A stretch of 64,000 bases of DNA, from positions 58,350 to 122,349 of the forward strand of contig JAGCTE010000015.1 in NCBI GenBank assembly GCA_017963805.1, written 5' to 3'. Below are positions 47,772 to 59,437 of this stretch, piece by piece. The stretch is from a bacterium. GTDB lineage: Bacteria > Auribacterota > UBA3054. Both the position numbers and the translations under genes were made by a program. The notes below the pieces were generated by a model. The model saw only the letters and a program-made list of their open reading frames with translations. It was not told where the DNA came from and ran no database searches. How positions within the stretch are numbered: position 1 is the first letter of the stretch; the number at the start of each line of letters is the position of its first letter.

Positions 47772-49124
47772 ATGAAAGTCTTCACATTCAAGGGCGGCGT
47801 TCATCCGCCGGACTACAAGTTCATAACCGCCAACGCTCCGATAACGGCCATGCCGCTTCCGGAGACGCTTTTGGTGCCCCTTTCCCAGCATATCGGCGCG
47901 CCTTGCAAGCCCGTGGTAAATAAGGGCGACCATGTTTCCAGGGGACAGGTGATAGGGGAGCCGGGCGGGTTCGTTTCCGCTGCGGTGCACAGCCCCGTCA
48001 ACGGGACGGTCGTAAAACTCGACACCGCCTGCAACGCGCTGGGGCGCGTGGTTCCGGCCATTGAGATCAAGCCGGACGAGGAGAATCCGCTGGCGTTTGA
48101 GGAAAGCACCTGCACGGAGTTGACGGCGGAAGCCGTCAAGAAAGCCGTGGCCGCGGCCGGTCTGGCCGGCATGGGCGGCGCGACGTTCCCGAGCCATGTG
48201 AAGCTCAGCCCTCCGCCCGACCAGAAGATCGAAGTGGTCCTGATCAACGCCGCGGAGTGCGAGCCCTTTTTGAACTGCGACAACAGGCTCATGCTGGAAA
48301 GCCCGGGCAAGGTTTTGAGAGGCGCGTTCCTTTTGAAACTGGGCTTCGGCTGTGAGAAGTGCATTATTGGCATAGAGAAGAACAAGCCCAAAGCCATCGA
48401 GGCCTTGAATAAGGAATTGGCGGGCGGGGCTTACCCCGGGCTTTTCGTGCAGCCACTTAGGACGCGCTACCCGCAGGGCGGCGAGAAACAGCTCATCTAC
48501 GCCCTCACCGGCAGGGAAGTGCCCTCCGGCGCTTTGCCGGCGGCGGTGGGCGCGGCGGTCTTCAACGTAGGCACGGCCTGCGCTCTGGCGGACGCTTTCG
48601 ACACCGGGCTTCCCCTGGTGCAGAGAGTCGTTACCGTCTCCGGCGACGCCGTGACGAGACCAGGAAACTATCTCGTGCAGATCGGCACCAGGATAGGCTT
48701 CGTATTGGAGCAGGCCGGGCTTATTCCCGAGAAACTTTCCAAGCTTGTTTTGGGCGGACCGATGACCGGTTTCGCCACCGGCAATCTCGACATTCCCGTG
48801 ACGAAGGGAACGTCCGGAATATTGGCGTTCTCCGAGGCCTTCGCCGAGAAGGCCAACCAGGATCCCTGTTTGCGCTGCGGAAAATGCCTGACGGTCTGCC
48901 CCATGGGGCTTTCCCCCACGCAGCTGGACCAGGCGGCCATCGCCAAGCGCGTTGACCTTCTGATGGATCTGCGCGTCAGGGACTGCATCGAATGCGGAAG
49001 CTGCGCTTACAACTGCCCGGCGCAAAGGTCTCTACTTCAGAGCATGCGCGTCGGAAAAGGCCTTGTGATGGCGTATCTCCAGGCGGAAAAAGCCAAGGCG
49101 GAAGCCGCGGCCAAGAAAGAGTAA
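47772..49124 (+). CDS. rsxC: Electron transport complex subunit C (RnfC/RsxC)
   Basis: A 450-residue flavin and iron-sulfur protein. In the Rnf complex this subunit takes electrons at the cytoplasmic face. Visible parts: FKGGVHPPDYK at the start, a lipoyl-like HSPVNGTVVKL segment, the FMN/NADH-binding region GLAGMGGATFPSHVKL and INAAECEPFLNCDNRLM. Two [4Fe-4S] motifs follow: CLRCGKCLTVCP near residue 368 and CIECGSCAYNCP near 404. Length is the short form without the long Ala-rich tail of gammaproteobacterial proteins. No other rnf genes are nearby; the neighbour is pheT, 14 bases downstream. The remaining subunits must lie elsewhere, or this copy has a separate partner. Confidence 0.92.
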   Translation: MKVFTFKGGVHPPDYKFITANAPITAMPLPETLLVPLSQHIGAPCKPVVNKGDHVSRGQVIGEPGGFVSAAVHSPVNGTVVKLDTACNALGRVVPAIEIKPDEENPLAFEESTCTELTAEAVKKAVAAAGLAGMGGATFPSHVKLSPPPDQKIEVVLINAAECEPFLNCDNRLMLESPGKVLRGAFLLKLGFGCEKCIIGIEKNKPKAIEALNKELAGGAYPGLFVQPLRTRYPQGGEKQLIYALTGREVPSGALPAAVGAAVFNVGTACALADAFDTGLPLVQRVVTVSGDAVTRPGNYLVQIGTRIGFVLEQAGLIPEKLSKLVLGGPMTGFATGNLDIPVTKGTSGILAFSEAFAEKANQDPCLRCGKCLTVCPMGLSPTQLDQAAIAKRVDLLMDLRVRDCIECGSCAYNCPAQRSLLQSMRVGKGLVMAYLQAEKAKAEAAAKKE

Positions 49125-49138
49125 TTCAGAGGTGAAGC

Positions 49139-51553
49139 ATGAACATATCCTACGAATGGCTGAAAGAACTTATTGACATCCCCTATACTCCCGAGGAATT
49201 GTCCAAGATCATGACCGCCCAGGGCATGACGGTGGACGGCCTCAAGAAAGTCGGTATGTCCTATGACAACGTGGTAATAGGAAAACTTCTGGAAGTGGCC
49301 GAGCATCCCCAGGCGGACAAACTGCATGTCTGCAAAGTGGACGTTGGCGACGAAGTGCTGCAGATCGTCTGCGGCGCTCCCGGCATAAAAGTCGGCGACA
49401 CCGTGCCGGTGGCCAAGATCGGCGCGAACTTCGGGGACTTCAAGATCAAGGCCTCGAAACTTAGGGGCGTGGACTCCTTCGGCATGTGCTGCGCGGCGGA
49501 CGAGCTGGGCATAAGCGGCGACCATGAATCGCTGCTCTTCCTCGACAGCAAATTCACGGCGGGCACGCCCTTCTCCACGCTGCTTCAGGGCGAAGACTGG
49601 ATCTATGATCTGGACATTCCCGGCAACCGCCCGGACCTTTTGTCCCACATCGGCGTGGCCAGGGAAATAGCGGCCAGATTGTCCCTGACGGACGAGAAAT
49701 ATCTCAACTGGCAGCCCAGAAAGCCCGAGTATCCCGTGAACGATCTGGAATCCAAAGACGGTGTTTCCGTCGCGGTGGACGATCCCAAGCTCTGCCCGCG
49801 CTACACCGCGAGGATCATAGACAACGTTAAGATCGGACCGTCGCCCCTTAAGATGCAGTTCAGGCTTTACCACTGCGGCATGCGCCCCATCAACAACGTG
49901 GTGGATATTTCTAACTACGTGATGCTGGAGACCGGCCAGCCGCTGCACACCTTCGACTACGCCAAGATCGCCACGAAAAAGATCGTGGTGCGCCGCGCTA
50001 AGGAAGGCGAGAAATTCGTGACGCTGGACGGCGAGGAAAGAACGCTGGATAGTGAAATGCTCATGATCACGGACGGCGAAAAGCCCGTGGCCATCGGCGG
50101 CGTGATGGGAGGCCTTGATTCCGGCGTGACGGACGCCACCGAGACCATTCTTCTTGAAAGCGCCTATTTCCACGGACCGAATATCAGAAGGACCTCCAGA
50201 AAACTCGCTTTGCAGTCGGAAGCCTCCGGCCGCTACGAGAGATGCATCCGCGGCACCTGCGAATACGCCAGCGAGCGCGCGGTGGAACTGATGACGCAAT
50301 TCGCGGGCGCCGTCGCCAGGAAAGGCGTGGTGGACACGAACAACCTGGGAAAGAGCGAGACCATCAGCGTCTCCCTTAAGAAATGCACCGGCCTTCTCGG
50401 CATGGCTATCGAGGAGAAAGAAGCGCGCAAAATTCTTACCGGCCTCAACTACAAGCTAACCCCGGAAAGCGGTGATCTTGTCAGCGTCACTGTGCCAGAT
50501 TACCGCGTGGACGTAAAAGTCAGCGCCGACCTCTCCGAGGATCTGGCCAGGATGCTGGGCTATGATTCCATTCCCCTTGACGACAGCATTCCCTATTACA
50601 GCCAGAAGCCCGTTCCGCCGAACTTCCTCATGCGCGACAAAATAAGGAATATCCTCTCAGGCGCCGGCCTTAGGGAAGTCCTTAACCCCACGCTTGTCTC
50701 CTATGAACTTATGAAAGCGGCGGGCGCGGAAGTAAGGGAAGAGGACATCATCTATCTTTCCAATTCCGCGACGCTGGACCAGTCCCAGGTCAGGACGATA
50801 CTCTATCCCGGACTCATAAAGAACTGCCAGACCAACTCCGCCAAGGGCCAGCAGGGCGTAAGGTTCTTCGAACTTGGCCGCGCCTATCTGAACGCTCCCG
50901 ACGGAAGAAGCTTCACGGAACTTGAAAGACTCTCCTTCGCTCTCTGGGGCGAAGCCAAAGAGAAGACCTGGTCCGAGAAGGCCAGGGAAGTGGACTACAC
51001 CGACGGCATCACCGTTCTTGAGATCCTCAGGGAACGTCTCGGCCTTCCGGAAATGACTTTTGAGGCCGCGGCCATTCCGGGATTGCATCCCGGCAGGACC
51101 GCCAAGATCTCGCTAACTTACCACGGCAAGAAAAAAGAGCTCGGCTTCATCGGCGAAATGGATCCCAGAGTCACAAGAGACCTTGACCTCAAGGGCCGCC
51201 TGGTAGTTTGCGAACTTGACCTCGACGTCATAACGGAGACCGCCCGCCAATCCTACACCTACAAGAAGCTGCCCAAGTTCCCAGCCTCCGAAAGAGACGT
51301 CTCCCTTATGGTGCCGGGAGAAACCAGCAATCAGGACGTCGTTTCCGTCATCAGGAAAGCCGGCGGGAAACTCCTTACCGACGTTTCTGTCCTTGACCTC
51401 TACCGCGACGAAAAGATGGCTGATGGTGAGAGGAGCCTTACCTACAGGCTGACTTACCGCGCCGAGGACAGGACGCTGACGATCGAGGAAGTGGACAAGG
51501 CCCACCAGAAAGTCCTGGAAGCCCTGACCAAAGCAAACCTTACCATCAGGTAA
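49139..51553 (+). CDS. pheT: Phenylalanine-tRNA ligase beta subunit
   Basis: PheT is the large subunit of the alpha2-beta2 enzyme that charges tRNA-Phe and proofreads mis-charged Tyr. The 804-residue protein has the expected domains. These are an N-terminal tRNA-binding OB fold (VIGKLLEVAEHPQADKLHVCKVDVG), B3/B4 editing domain (NVVDISNYVMLETGQPLHTFDY), B5 region, core (FLMRDKIRNILSGAGLREVLNPTLV) and C-terminal ferredoxin-fold anticodon-binding domain (KFPASERDVSLMV). pheS is not adjacent, which is less common. Ribosome binding site CAGAGGTGAAGC. Transcription probably continues from the rsxC-like gene and ends at the strong terminator just after the stop. Confidence 0.96.
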   Translation: MNISYEWLKELIDIPYTPEELSKIMTAQGMTVDGLKKVGMSYDNVVIGKLLEVAEHPQADKLHVCKVDVGDEVLQIVCGAPGIKVGDTVPVAKIGANFGDFKIKASKLRGVDSFGMCCAADELGISGDHESLLFLDSKFTAGTPFSTLLQGEDWIYDLDIPGNRPDLLSHIGVAREIAARLSLTDEKYLNWQPRKPEYPVNDLESKDGVSVAVDDPKLCPRYTARIIDNVKIGPSPLKMQFRLYHCGMRPINNVVDISNYVMLETGQPLHTFDYAKIATKKIVVRRAKEGEKFVTLDGEERTLDSEMLMITDGEKPVAIGGVMGGLDSGVTDATETILLESAYFHGPNIRRTSRKLALQSEASGRYERCIRGTCEYASERAVELMTQFAGAVARKGVVDTNNLGKSETISVSLKKCTGLLGMAIEEKEARKILTGLNYKLTPESGDLVSVTVPDYRVDVKVSADLSEDLARMLGYDSIPLDDSIPYYSQKPVPPNFLMRDKIRNILSGAGLREVLNPTLVSYELMKAAGAEVREEDIIYLSNSATLDQSQVRTILYPGLIKNCQTNSAKGQQGVRFFELGRAYLNAPDGRSFTELERLSFALWGEAKEKTWSEKAREVDYTDGITVLEILRERLGLPEMTFEAAAIPGLHPGRTAKISLTYHGKKKELGFIGEMDPRVTRDLDLKGRLVVCELDLDVITETARQSYTYKKLPKFPASERDVSLMVPGETSNQDVVSVIRKAGGKLLTDVSVLDLYRDEKMADGERSLTYRLTYRAEDRTLTIEEVDKAHQKVLEALTKANLTIR

Positions 51554-51590
51554 AAAAACAGCGCCGCGTGAGCGGCGCTGTTTTTGTTTT
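51553..51590. terminator. Intrinsic terminator after pheT
   Basis: ACAGCGCCGC (51558-51567), loop GTGA, GCGGCGCTGT (51572-51581), followed by TTTTGTTTT and preceded by AAAAAA, so it can act on both strands and also serve tRNA-Leu from the other side. Confidence 0.9.
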
Positions 51591-51597
51591 AAAAGGG

Positions 51598-51684
51598 TGG
51601 TGCCGAAGGGGAGAATCGAACTCCCACGGGATCACTCCCGGCGGATTTTGAATCCGCTACGTCTACCAATTCCATCACTTCGGC
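51598..51684 (-). tRNA. tRNA-Leu (anticodon CAA)
   Basis: The minus strand gives an 87-base class II tRNA. Acceptor GCCGAAG/CTTCGGC, anticodon stem GCGGA/TCCGC with loop TTCAAAA (anticodon CAA), variable arm CGGGAGTGATCCCGT, T-arm GGGAG TTCGATT CTCCC, and an encoded CCA at 51600-51598. Confidence 0.95.
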
Positions 51685-51695
51685 AGCCTTTTTGA

Positions 51696-51724
51696 ATTCT
51701 ACTAAAAGGGCGTTTTAAAAGCAA
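51696..51724 (-). promoter_or_regulatory. tRNA-Leu promoter
   Basis: Minus strand: TTGCTT (51724-51719), 17 bases, TAGAAT (51701-51696), 11 bases before the tRNA. The block CTTTTAGTAGAATT is shared with the tRNA-Val promoter. Confidence 0.65.
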
Positions 51725-51760
51725 GAAAGGGGGACGGTCGCAGTATTCCTTTGGAGGGGC

Positions 51761-51774
51761 GTTTTTGCTATAAT
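51761..51774 (+). promoter_or_regulatory. Promoter of alaS
   Basis: GTTTTTGCTATAAT (extended -10, TATAAT at 51769-51774), 33 bases before ATG 51808. Very close to the E1 promoter core TTTTTGCTATAAT. Confidence 0.65.
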
Positions 51775-51807
51775 AAACAAATAATTTAACTATTTTATTA
51801 GAGAACT

Positions 51808-54471
<2,664 letters not shown>

Positions 54472-54496
54472 AAGCCATGAACTTTAAGGAAAAAAT

Positions 54497-55603
54497 ATGC
54501 AAGTCCATCTTCTCGATCTGAAAGCGCAGTACGCTCCTCTTAAGGAAGAGACCATGAAAGCGGTCTCGGAAGTTTTCGATTCCCAGTATTTCATCATGGG
54601 CCCCAAGGTCAAAGAATTCGAGGAAGCCATGGAAAAATACACCGGCGCGAAGCACGCCCTGGGCGTTTCCTCCGGCACCGACGCCCTTCTTTTGGCGCTG
54701 ATGGCGCTGGGAATAGGAGCGGGTGACGAAGTCATCACCACGCCGTACACCTTCTTCGCGACCGCCGGGTCGATCGCCAGGACGGGCGCCACGCCGGTCT
54801 TCGTGGACATCGATCCCGTGACCTTCAACATCAACGCCAATCAGATAGAGGCCAAGGTGACGGACAGGACCAAAGCCATACTGCCGGTGCACCTCTACGG
54901 GCAGTGCGCGGACATGGACAAGATAAGGGAGATCGCCAAAAAGCACGGGCTCTTCATAATCGAGGACGGCGCCCAGGCCATCGGCGCGAAATACAAGGGC
55001 GAGCAGGCCGGCACCATGGGAACGGTGGGCTGCTTCTCCTTCTTCCCCTCGAAGAACCTTGGCGGCGCGGGCGACGGCGGTCTGGTGACCACCAACGACG
55101 ACGAGGTCTTTGAGAAGCTGGAGAAGATGAGAGTGCACGGCATGCACCCCAAGTACTATCACAAGTATATAGGCGGCAACTTCAGATTGGACGCTTTGCA
55201 AGCGGTCGTTCTGAGCGTGAAACTGCCGCATTTGAACGACTGGCACGAAGGCCGCCGCAAAAACGCGGCTTTCTACAGCAAGGCTTTCGAGAACTGCAAG
55301 AACATCATCACGCCCAAAGAAATGGCCGGCAACTACATGATCTTCAACCAGTACATCGTCAGAGTTCCCAATAGGGACAAGGTCTTCGCGGGCCTGAAGG
55401 AAGCCGGCATCGGCTGCGACATCTATTACCCGGTCTCTCTGCACATGCAGGAATGCTTCGCTTATCTTGGCTATAAGAAAGGCGCCTTCCCGGAATCCGA
55501 GAAAGCCGCTTCCGAAACGCTGGCTCTGCCCATCTACGCCGAACTGAGCGACGAGCAGAAACAGTACGTGGCTGACACCCTCATCAAGCTGGTGGAAGGA
55601 TAA
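54497..55603 (+). CDS. DegT/DnrJ/EryC1/StrS-family PLP aminotransferase
   Basis: A 368-residue aminotransferase of the sugar-nucleotide type. Landmarks are GVSSGTDALLLALMALGIGAGDEV, TPYTFFATAGSIARTGATPVFVDID, HLYGQCADMD, IIEDGAQAIGA and SFFPSKNLGGAGDGG, with the PLP-binding Lys186. RLDALQAVVL follows. Such enzymes make amino sugars for surface polysaccharides or glycoproteins. Ribosome binding site TTAAGGAAAAAAT; 25 bases after alaS. Its stop shares a base with the next start. The link to alaS and lipid ligases gives no specific pathway. Confidence 0.92.
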   Translation: MQVHLLDLKAQYAPLKEETMKAVSEVFDSQYFIMGPKVKEFEEAMEKYTGAKHALGVSSGTDALLLALMALGIGAGDEVITTPYTFFATAGSIARTGATPVFVDIDPVTFNINANQIEAKVTDRTKAILPVHLYGQCADMDKIREIAKKHGLFIIEDGAQAIGAKYKGEQAGTMGTVGCFSFFPSKNLGGAGDGGLVTTNDDEVFEKLEKMRVHGMHPKYYHKYIGGNFRLDALQAVVLSVKLPHLNDWHEGRRKNAAFYSKAFENCKNIITPKEMAGNYMIFNQYIVRVPNRDKVFAGLKEAGIGCDIYYPVSLHMQECFAYLGYKKGAFPESEKAASETLALPIYAELSDEQKQYVADTLIKLVEG

Positions 55604-58600
55604 TGGTCTCCCTGCTGGCGCTGCTAACTTCCACGCTGCTCTCCTCCTTCGTTCTGGGGGCGATGCAGTATTTCGTCATGGAACAGCTGACGAGCATCTA
55701 CGGCATGTCCGAGCGCGCCTGGATCACCCAGGCCGTGGCGGCTACCGTGACCGTCGGCCCGGCCGTTATCTACTTCTTCTCGGGAGCGCTCGTTTCCGCT
55801 ATGAAGAAGGCTTACGTGATGGCGCTTTCCATGCTGGGAGTTTTGCTGCTGCTGGGCGGGATATTCCTCTCCCTTAAGTTCGGGATAATTCCCGCGCTTT
55901 GGGTCAGCCTGACGATCATAGGCATTATTTTCGGCCTTTATTCCGCCGGCAAGATGTCCGCCATACCTTTCGTGCAAAAGGGCCTTAAAATGTCCATGGC
56001 GGCCGTCAACGGGCTGATGTCCATGGTCTTCATCTTCGGTTTGATGCCGGGCGCCTATTGCGGCACTCTGATGTACTCGAAGTGTCCTAACAACTGGCAT
56101 TTTATTTTGGGCGGCGTCTCTATCGTTACGGTGATCATTTCTTTGCTGTGCCTTCCCAAGGGCGAGGATCTCAAGCCCTACGGCGAAACGCAGCGCTCCA
56201 TTCTGTCCGGGACGAAGGACGTTTTCGCCAAGCACTGGACTTTGCTTATCTGCGGCGCCTCTCTGTGGGGCTGCGCCAACGCCGTGCAGATGGCCCTGAA
56301 CGCCTTTTTGACCATGCACGGCTACGCCACCATCCAGCAGGCCGCCACGCTGCCTGTGGCGGCGGCTATGGGCGCTGTGGTCGGCACTTTGATCTCGCCT
56401 GTGATGAATCGCGCGCGCTTCATCTTCATCACGCTCTTTACGACGCTCATGGGGCTGACGGTGGCCCTGGTGCCCTTCATCTGCCACTCCACCGTCCAGG
56501 TCATGAGCCTTACCGTGGTGATGGGAATTTTCTTCGGAGCCGCGGTCAATCTTAACGACTCGACGTTTTTGGAGATCAGTCAGAAAGGCAATTTCGTGGG
56601 CATCGGCGCCTCCTTGCAGAGCGCGCTTCTGGCTTTATTGTCGGCTTTGATCTCGACTCTTGTTTTCTTCCTGCTTCAGGTCTTCAAGGTCATAACGCCG
56701 GACCAGTCCTTCGCGGTCTTCGGGATCTGCTGTGCCCTGGTGGTCATTCTGAGCCTGTACGTAGGCTTCCGCTACGGCGGAAGGGAACTCAATCCCTCCG
56801 TGGCCTTGATGATCTTTACGGCGAAGCTTCTAATAAAGCTGCGCTACCGCGTGAAGGTGGAAGGATTGGAAAATATCAAGAGCAAGAAGGGCATGCTCAT
56901 TCTGCCGAACCATCCCGCGGAGATGGATCCCGTGATGGAAGTTCTGACTTTCTGGAACGCGGCGCACCCCCGTGTTGTGGTCATAGAGGATTTCTACAAC
57001 ATGACCGGCATCCTGTGGATCTTCAAGAGATTGGACGCCATCCCCATGCCGGACATCGAGGGGACGGTCTCCGCCTACAAGCGCAGAAGAGTTGAGAGAG
57101 CGCTGGACAAGGTCGTGGAAGCCCTGCGGAATGGCGACAACGTCATCATCTATCCCGGCGGCGCCCTCTGGCGCCAGGATCACGAAGTCATCGGCGCCAA
57201 GTCCGGCGTGCATTATATTCTCTCGAAAGTTCCAGACGCTCCGGTCGCTTTGGCGCACGCCTCGGGCCTTTGGGGTAGTTCGTTCTCGTATGTTTTCGAG
57301 CACCGCAGGCCCAGGCTTTTCGCGCAGCTTTGGCACGGCTTCAAGACGGTCCTGCTGAACGGCGTTTTCTTCACGCCGAGAAGGCCCGTTGATATCAAGA
57401 TCGAGATGGCGGACAGCACGCTGCCGAGGAAAAGCCAGGACAAGATGGAACTGAACGCCTGGCTGCAGAACTGGCACGACCAGTTCGGCAGGGAAGAGCT
57501 GAAACTTTACCCCTTCTATTTCTGGAGCTCCAGGCTGCCGGAGATCGCCAAGGCGGACGCCAAGCCTGAGATCGACGAAAAGGCAATAAACGAAAAGATA
57601 CTTACGGACGTCATCGGCGAGATCGCCAGGCTGAAGAAGCTTGAGCCCTCAAGCGTTCACGCCAACGACCGCCTGACGGACGACCTTGGCATGGACTCCC
57701 TGGAAGCCGCGGAAGTATTGAGCTGGCTGCAGGACAACTACGGCGTGACCGACGTGGCGCCCAATGAGCTGGTGAACGTGGCGGCGGTGGCGCATTTCGC
57801 GGCGGCCGCCAAGCAGCAGATCGCGCCCGAGCAGGTCCAGCTGGCGCCGGAGGAATGGCGCAAAGAAGCGAAGCGCGAGATTGGCCTGCCGGAAGCCAAA
57901 ACGGTCATGGAAGCGCTCCTGAAGTCCCTTGACCGCGGCGGCAAACTGCCCATGGTGGCTGACGAGACCTTCGGCATCCTCACTTACGAAAAATTCAAGA
58001 TGGCGCTCGTAATTTTCGCCTCGCTCATCAAGGAGCTGCCGGGCGAACGGATCGGCGTCATGCTGCCATCCACCACGCTCTGCGACATTCTGATGTACGC
58101 CTCCATGCTGGCGGGCAAAGTGCCCGTGATGCTGAACTGGACGCTGGGCGAAGCGAACCTTAAGCACGTCATCGCCGCGAGCGAGCTGAAGACCGTGCTC
58201 TCCGCCGAAGCTTTTATCGACAAGGTCGACGAGCTTCCCATGGATCTTTTCGACGACATGCTTCTGTGCGTGGAAGACTTGAAGAAGCGCATAGGCTTAG
58301 GTTTGAAACTGAAGGCGCTGCGCTACAAGAATTACAAGGCGGAAAAACTTCTTAAGCGCTTCGGCATCGATGATAGGAAAGAGGACGACGTGGCGGTCAT
58401 TCTCTTCACCAGCGGTTCCGAGAACGTGCCCAAGGGCGTGCCCCTAAGCAACAGAAACCTTCTGAACAACATCAGCGGCGTTTTCGTGTGCGCCAAGATC
58501 GCGGCGGACGACGTTTTGTATTCCTTCCTGCCGCCCTTCCACTCCTTCGGTCTTACCATGACCACCTTGATGCCCACCATCTGCGGCATCAGGATAGCGC

Positions 58601-59433
58601 ACTATCCCGATCCCACGGCCTACCGCAAGCTGGCCTACGGCACGGTAAAGTGGGGCGCCACCGTCATGGGCGGCACCGCCACCTTCATGAAAGGCATCCT
58701 GAGGGCGGGAAAACCCGAGATGTTCAAGACCGTGAGACTGGTGGGCGTGGGCGGCGAAAAGGCGCCCAAGGAGCTCTTCGACCTCTTCGCGGTCCGTTCT
58801 CCGCACACCTGCGTGATAGAGGGCTACGGCATCACCGAGTGCTCTCCTCTTGTCAGCCTGACAAGGGCCGGCGAGAAAGTGGTGGGCGTCGGCAAGGCCA
58901 TCCCGGGCATGACCGTCATGATCGTTTCCATTGACGATCACAAGGAACTGCCGGCCAACGAGCAGGGCCTCATCGTCACCAAAGGCGTCAGCGTCTTCAA
59001 CGGATACCTGGGCGGATCGCCCGACCCATTCCTTATCCTGGACGACGGCGACAAGTGGTACAACACCGGCGACCTCGGCTACAAGACGCCGGAGGGACAG
59101 CTGATCATTACGGGAAGACTGAAACGCTTCGTGAAGATAGGCGGCGAGATGATCAGCCTGCCCGCACTTGAAAGCGTACTGAACCACCGCTGGCCAAGTA
59201 GTGACGACAAGCCTCTGATGGCCGTGGAAAGCAAAGAAGTAGAAGGCGAGCGTCCGGAGCTCATACTCTTCTCCGTCCTTGAGAAGATCACTCCCGACGA
59301 CGCCAACAAAGCCCTGAAAGAAGCTGGATTCGGCAACATCGCCAGCATATCCAGAGTCATAACCATTCCCGAAATGCCGCTCCTTGGGACCGGCAAGACG
59401 GACTACCGTTCCTTAAAGTCAAAAATCAACTAA
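55603..59433 (+). CDS. MFS-acyltransferase-ACP-AMP ligase fusion (LplT-Aas type)
   Basis: A 1276-residue membrane protein with four parts. Residues ~1-400 form an MFS transporter like LplT. Residues ~410-620 are a PlsC acyltransferase with the active-site motif NHPAEMDP (about 438-445). Residues ~660-735 are an acyl-carrier domain with the phosphopantetheine site LGMDSLEAAEVL (Ser699). Residues ~760-1276 are an AMP-forming acyl ligase (ILFTSGSENVPKGVPLSNRN near 933, EGYGITECSPLV, WYNTGDLGY, GRLKRFVKIGGEMIS). In E. coli LplT flips lysophospholipid inward and Aas re-acylates it. Here both activities plus an internal carrier are in one chain, which would let the ligase load the carrier in cis. 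The start overlaps the previous stop by one base. Confidence 0.92.
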   Translation: MVSLLALLTSTLLSSFVLGAMQYFVMEQLTSIYGMSERAWITQAVAATVTVGPAVIYFFSGALVSAMKKAYVMALSMLGVLLLLGGIFLSLKFGIIPALWVSLTIIGIIFGLYSAGKMSAIPFVQKGLKMSMAAVNGLMSMVFIFGLMPGAYCGTLMYSKCPNNWHFILGGVSIVTVIISLLCLPKGEDLKPYGETQRSILSGTKDVFAKHWTLLICGASLWGCANAVQMALNAFLTMHGYATIQQAATLPVAAAMGAVVGTLISPVMNRARFIFITLFTTLMGLTVALVPFICHSTVQVMSLTVVMGIFFGAAVNLNDSTFLEISQKGNFVGIGASLQSALLALLSALISTLVFFLLQVFKVITPDQSFAVFGICCALVVILSLYVGFRYGGRELNPSVALMIFTAKLLIKLRYRVKVEGLENIKSKKGMLILPNHPAEMDPVMEVLTFWNAAHPRVVVIEDFYNMTGILWIFKRLDAIPMPDIEGTVSAYKRRRVERALDKVVEALRNGDNVIIYPGGALWRQDHEVIGAKSGVHYILSKVPDAPVALAHASGLWGSSFSYVFEHRRPRLFAQLWHGFKTVLLNGVFFTPRRPVDIKIEMADSTLPRKSQDKMELNAWLQNWHDQFGREELKLYPFYFWSSRLPEIAKADAKPEIDEKAINEKILTDVIGEIARLKKLEPSSVHANDRLTDDLGMDSLEAAEVLSWLQDNYGVTDVAPNELVNVAAVAHFAAAAKQQIAPEQVQLAPEEWRKEAKREIGLPEAKTVMEALLKSLDRGGKLPMVADETFGILTYEKFKMALVIFASLIKELPGERIGVMLPSTTLCDILMYASMLAGKVPVMLNWTLGEANLKHVIAASELKTVLSAEAFIDKVDELPMDLFDDMLLCVEDLKKRIGLGLKLKALRYKNYKAEKLLKRFGIDDRKEDDVAVILFTSGSENVPKGVPLSNRNLLNNISGVFVCAKIAADDVLYSFLPPFHSFGLTMTTLMPTICGIRIAHYPDPTAYRKLAYGTVKWGATVMGGTATFMKGILRAGKPEMFKTVRLVGVGGEKAPKELFDLFAVRSPHTCVIEGYGITECSPLVSLTRAGEKVVGVGKAIPGMTVMIVSIDDHKELPANEQGLIVTKGVSVFNGYLGGSPDPFLILDDGDKWYNTGDLGYKTPEGQLIITGRLKRFVKIGGEMISLPALESVLNHRWPSSDDKPLMAVESKEVEGERPELILFSVLEKITPDDANKALKEAGFGNIASISRVITIPEMPLLGTGKTDYRSLKSKIN

Positions 59434-59437
59434 GCAA

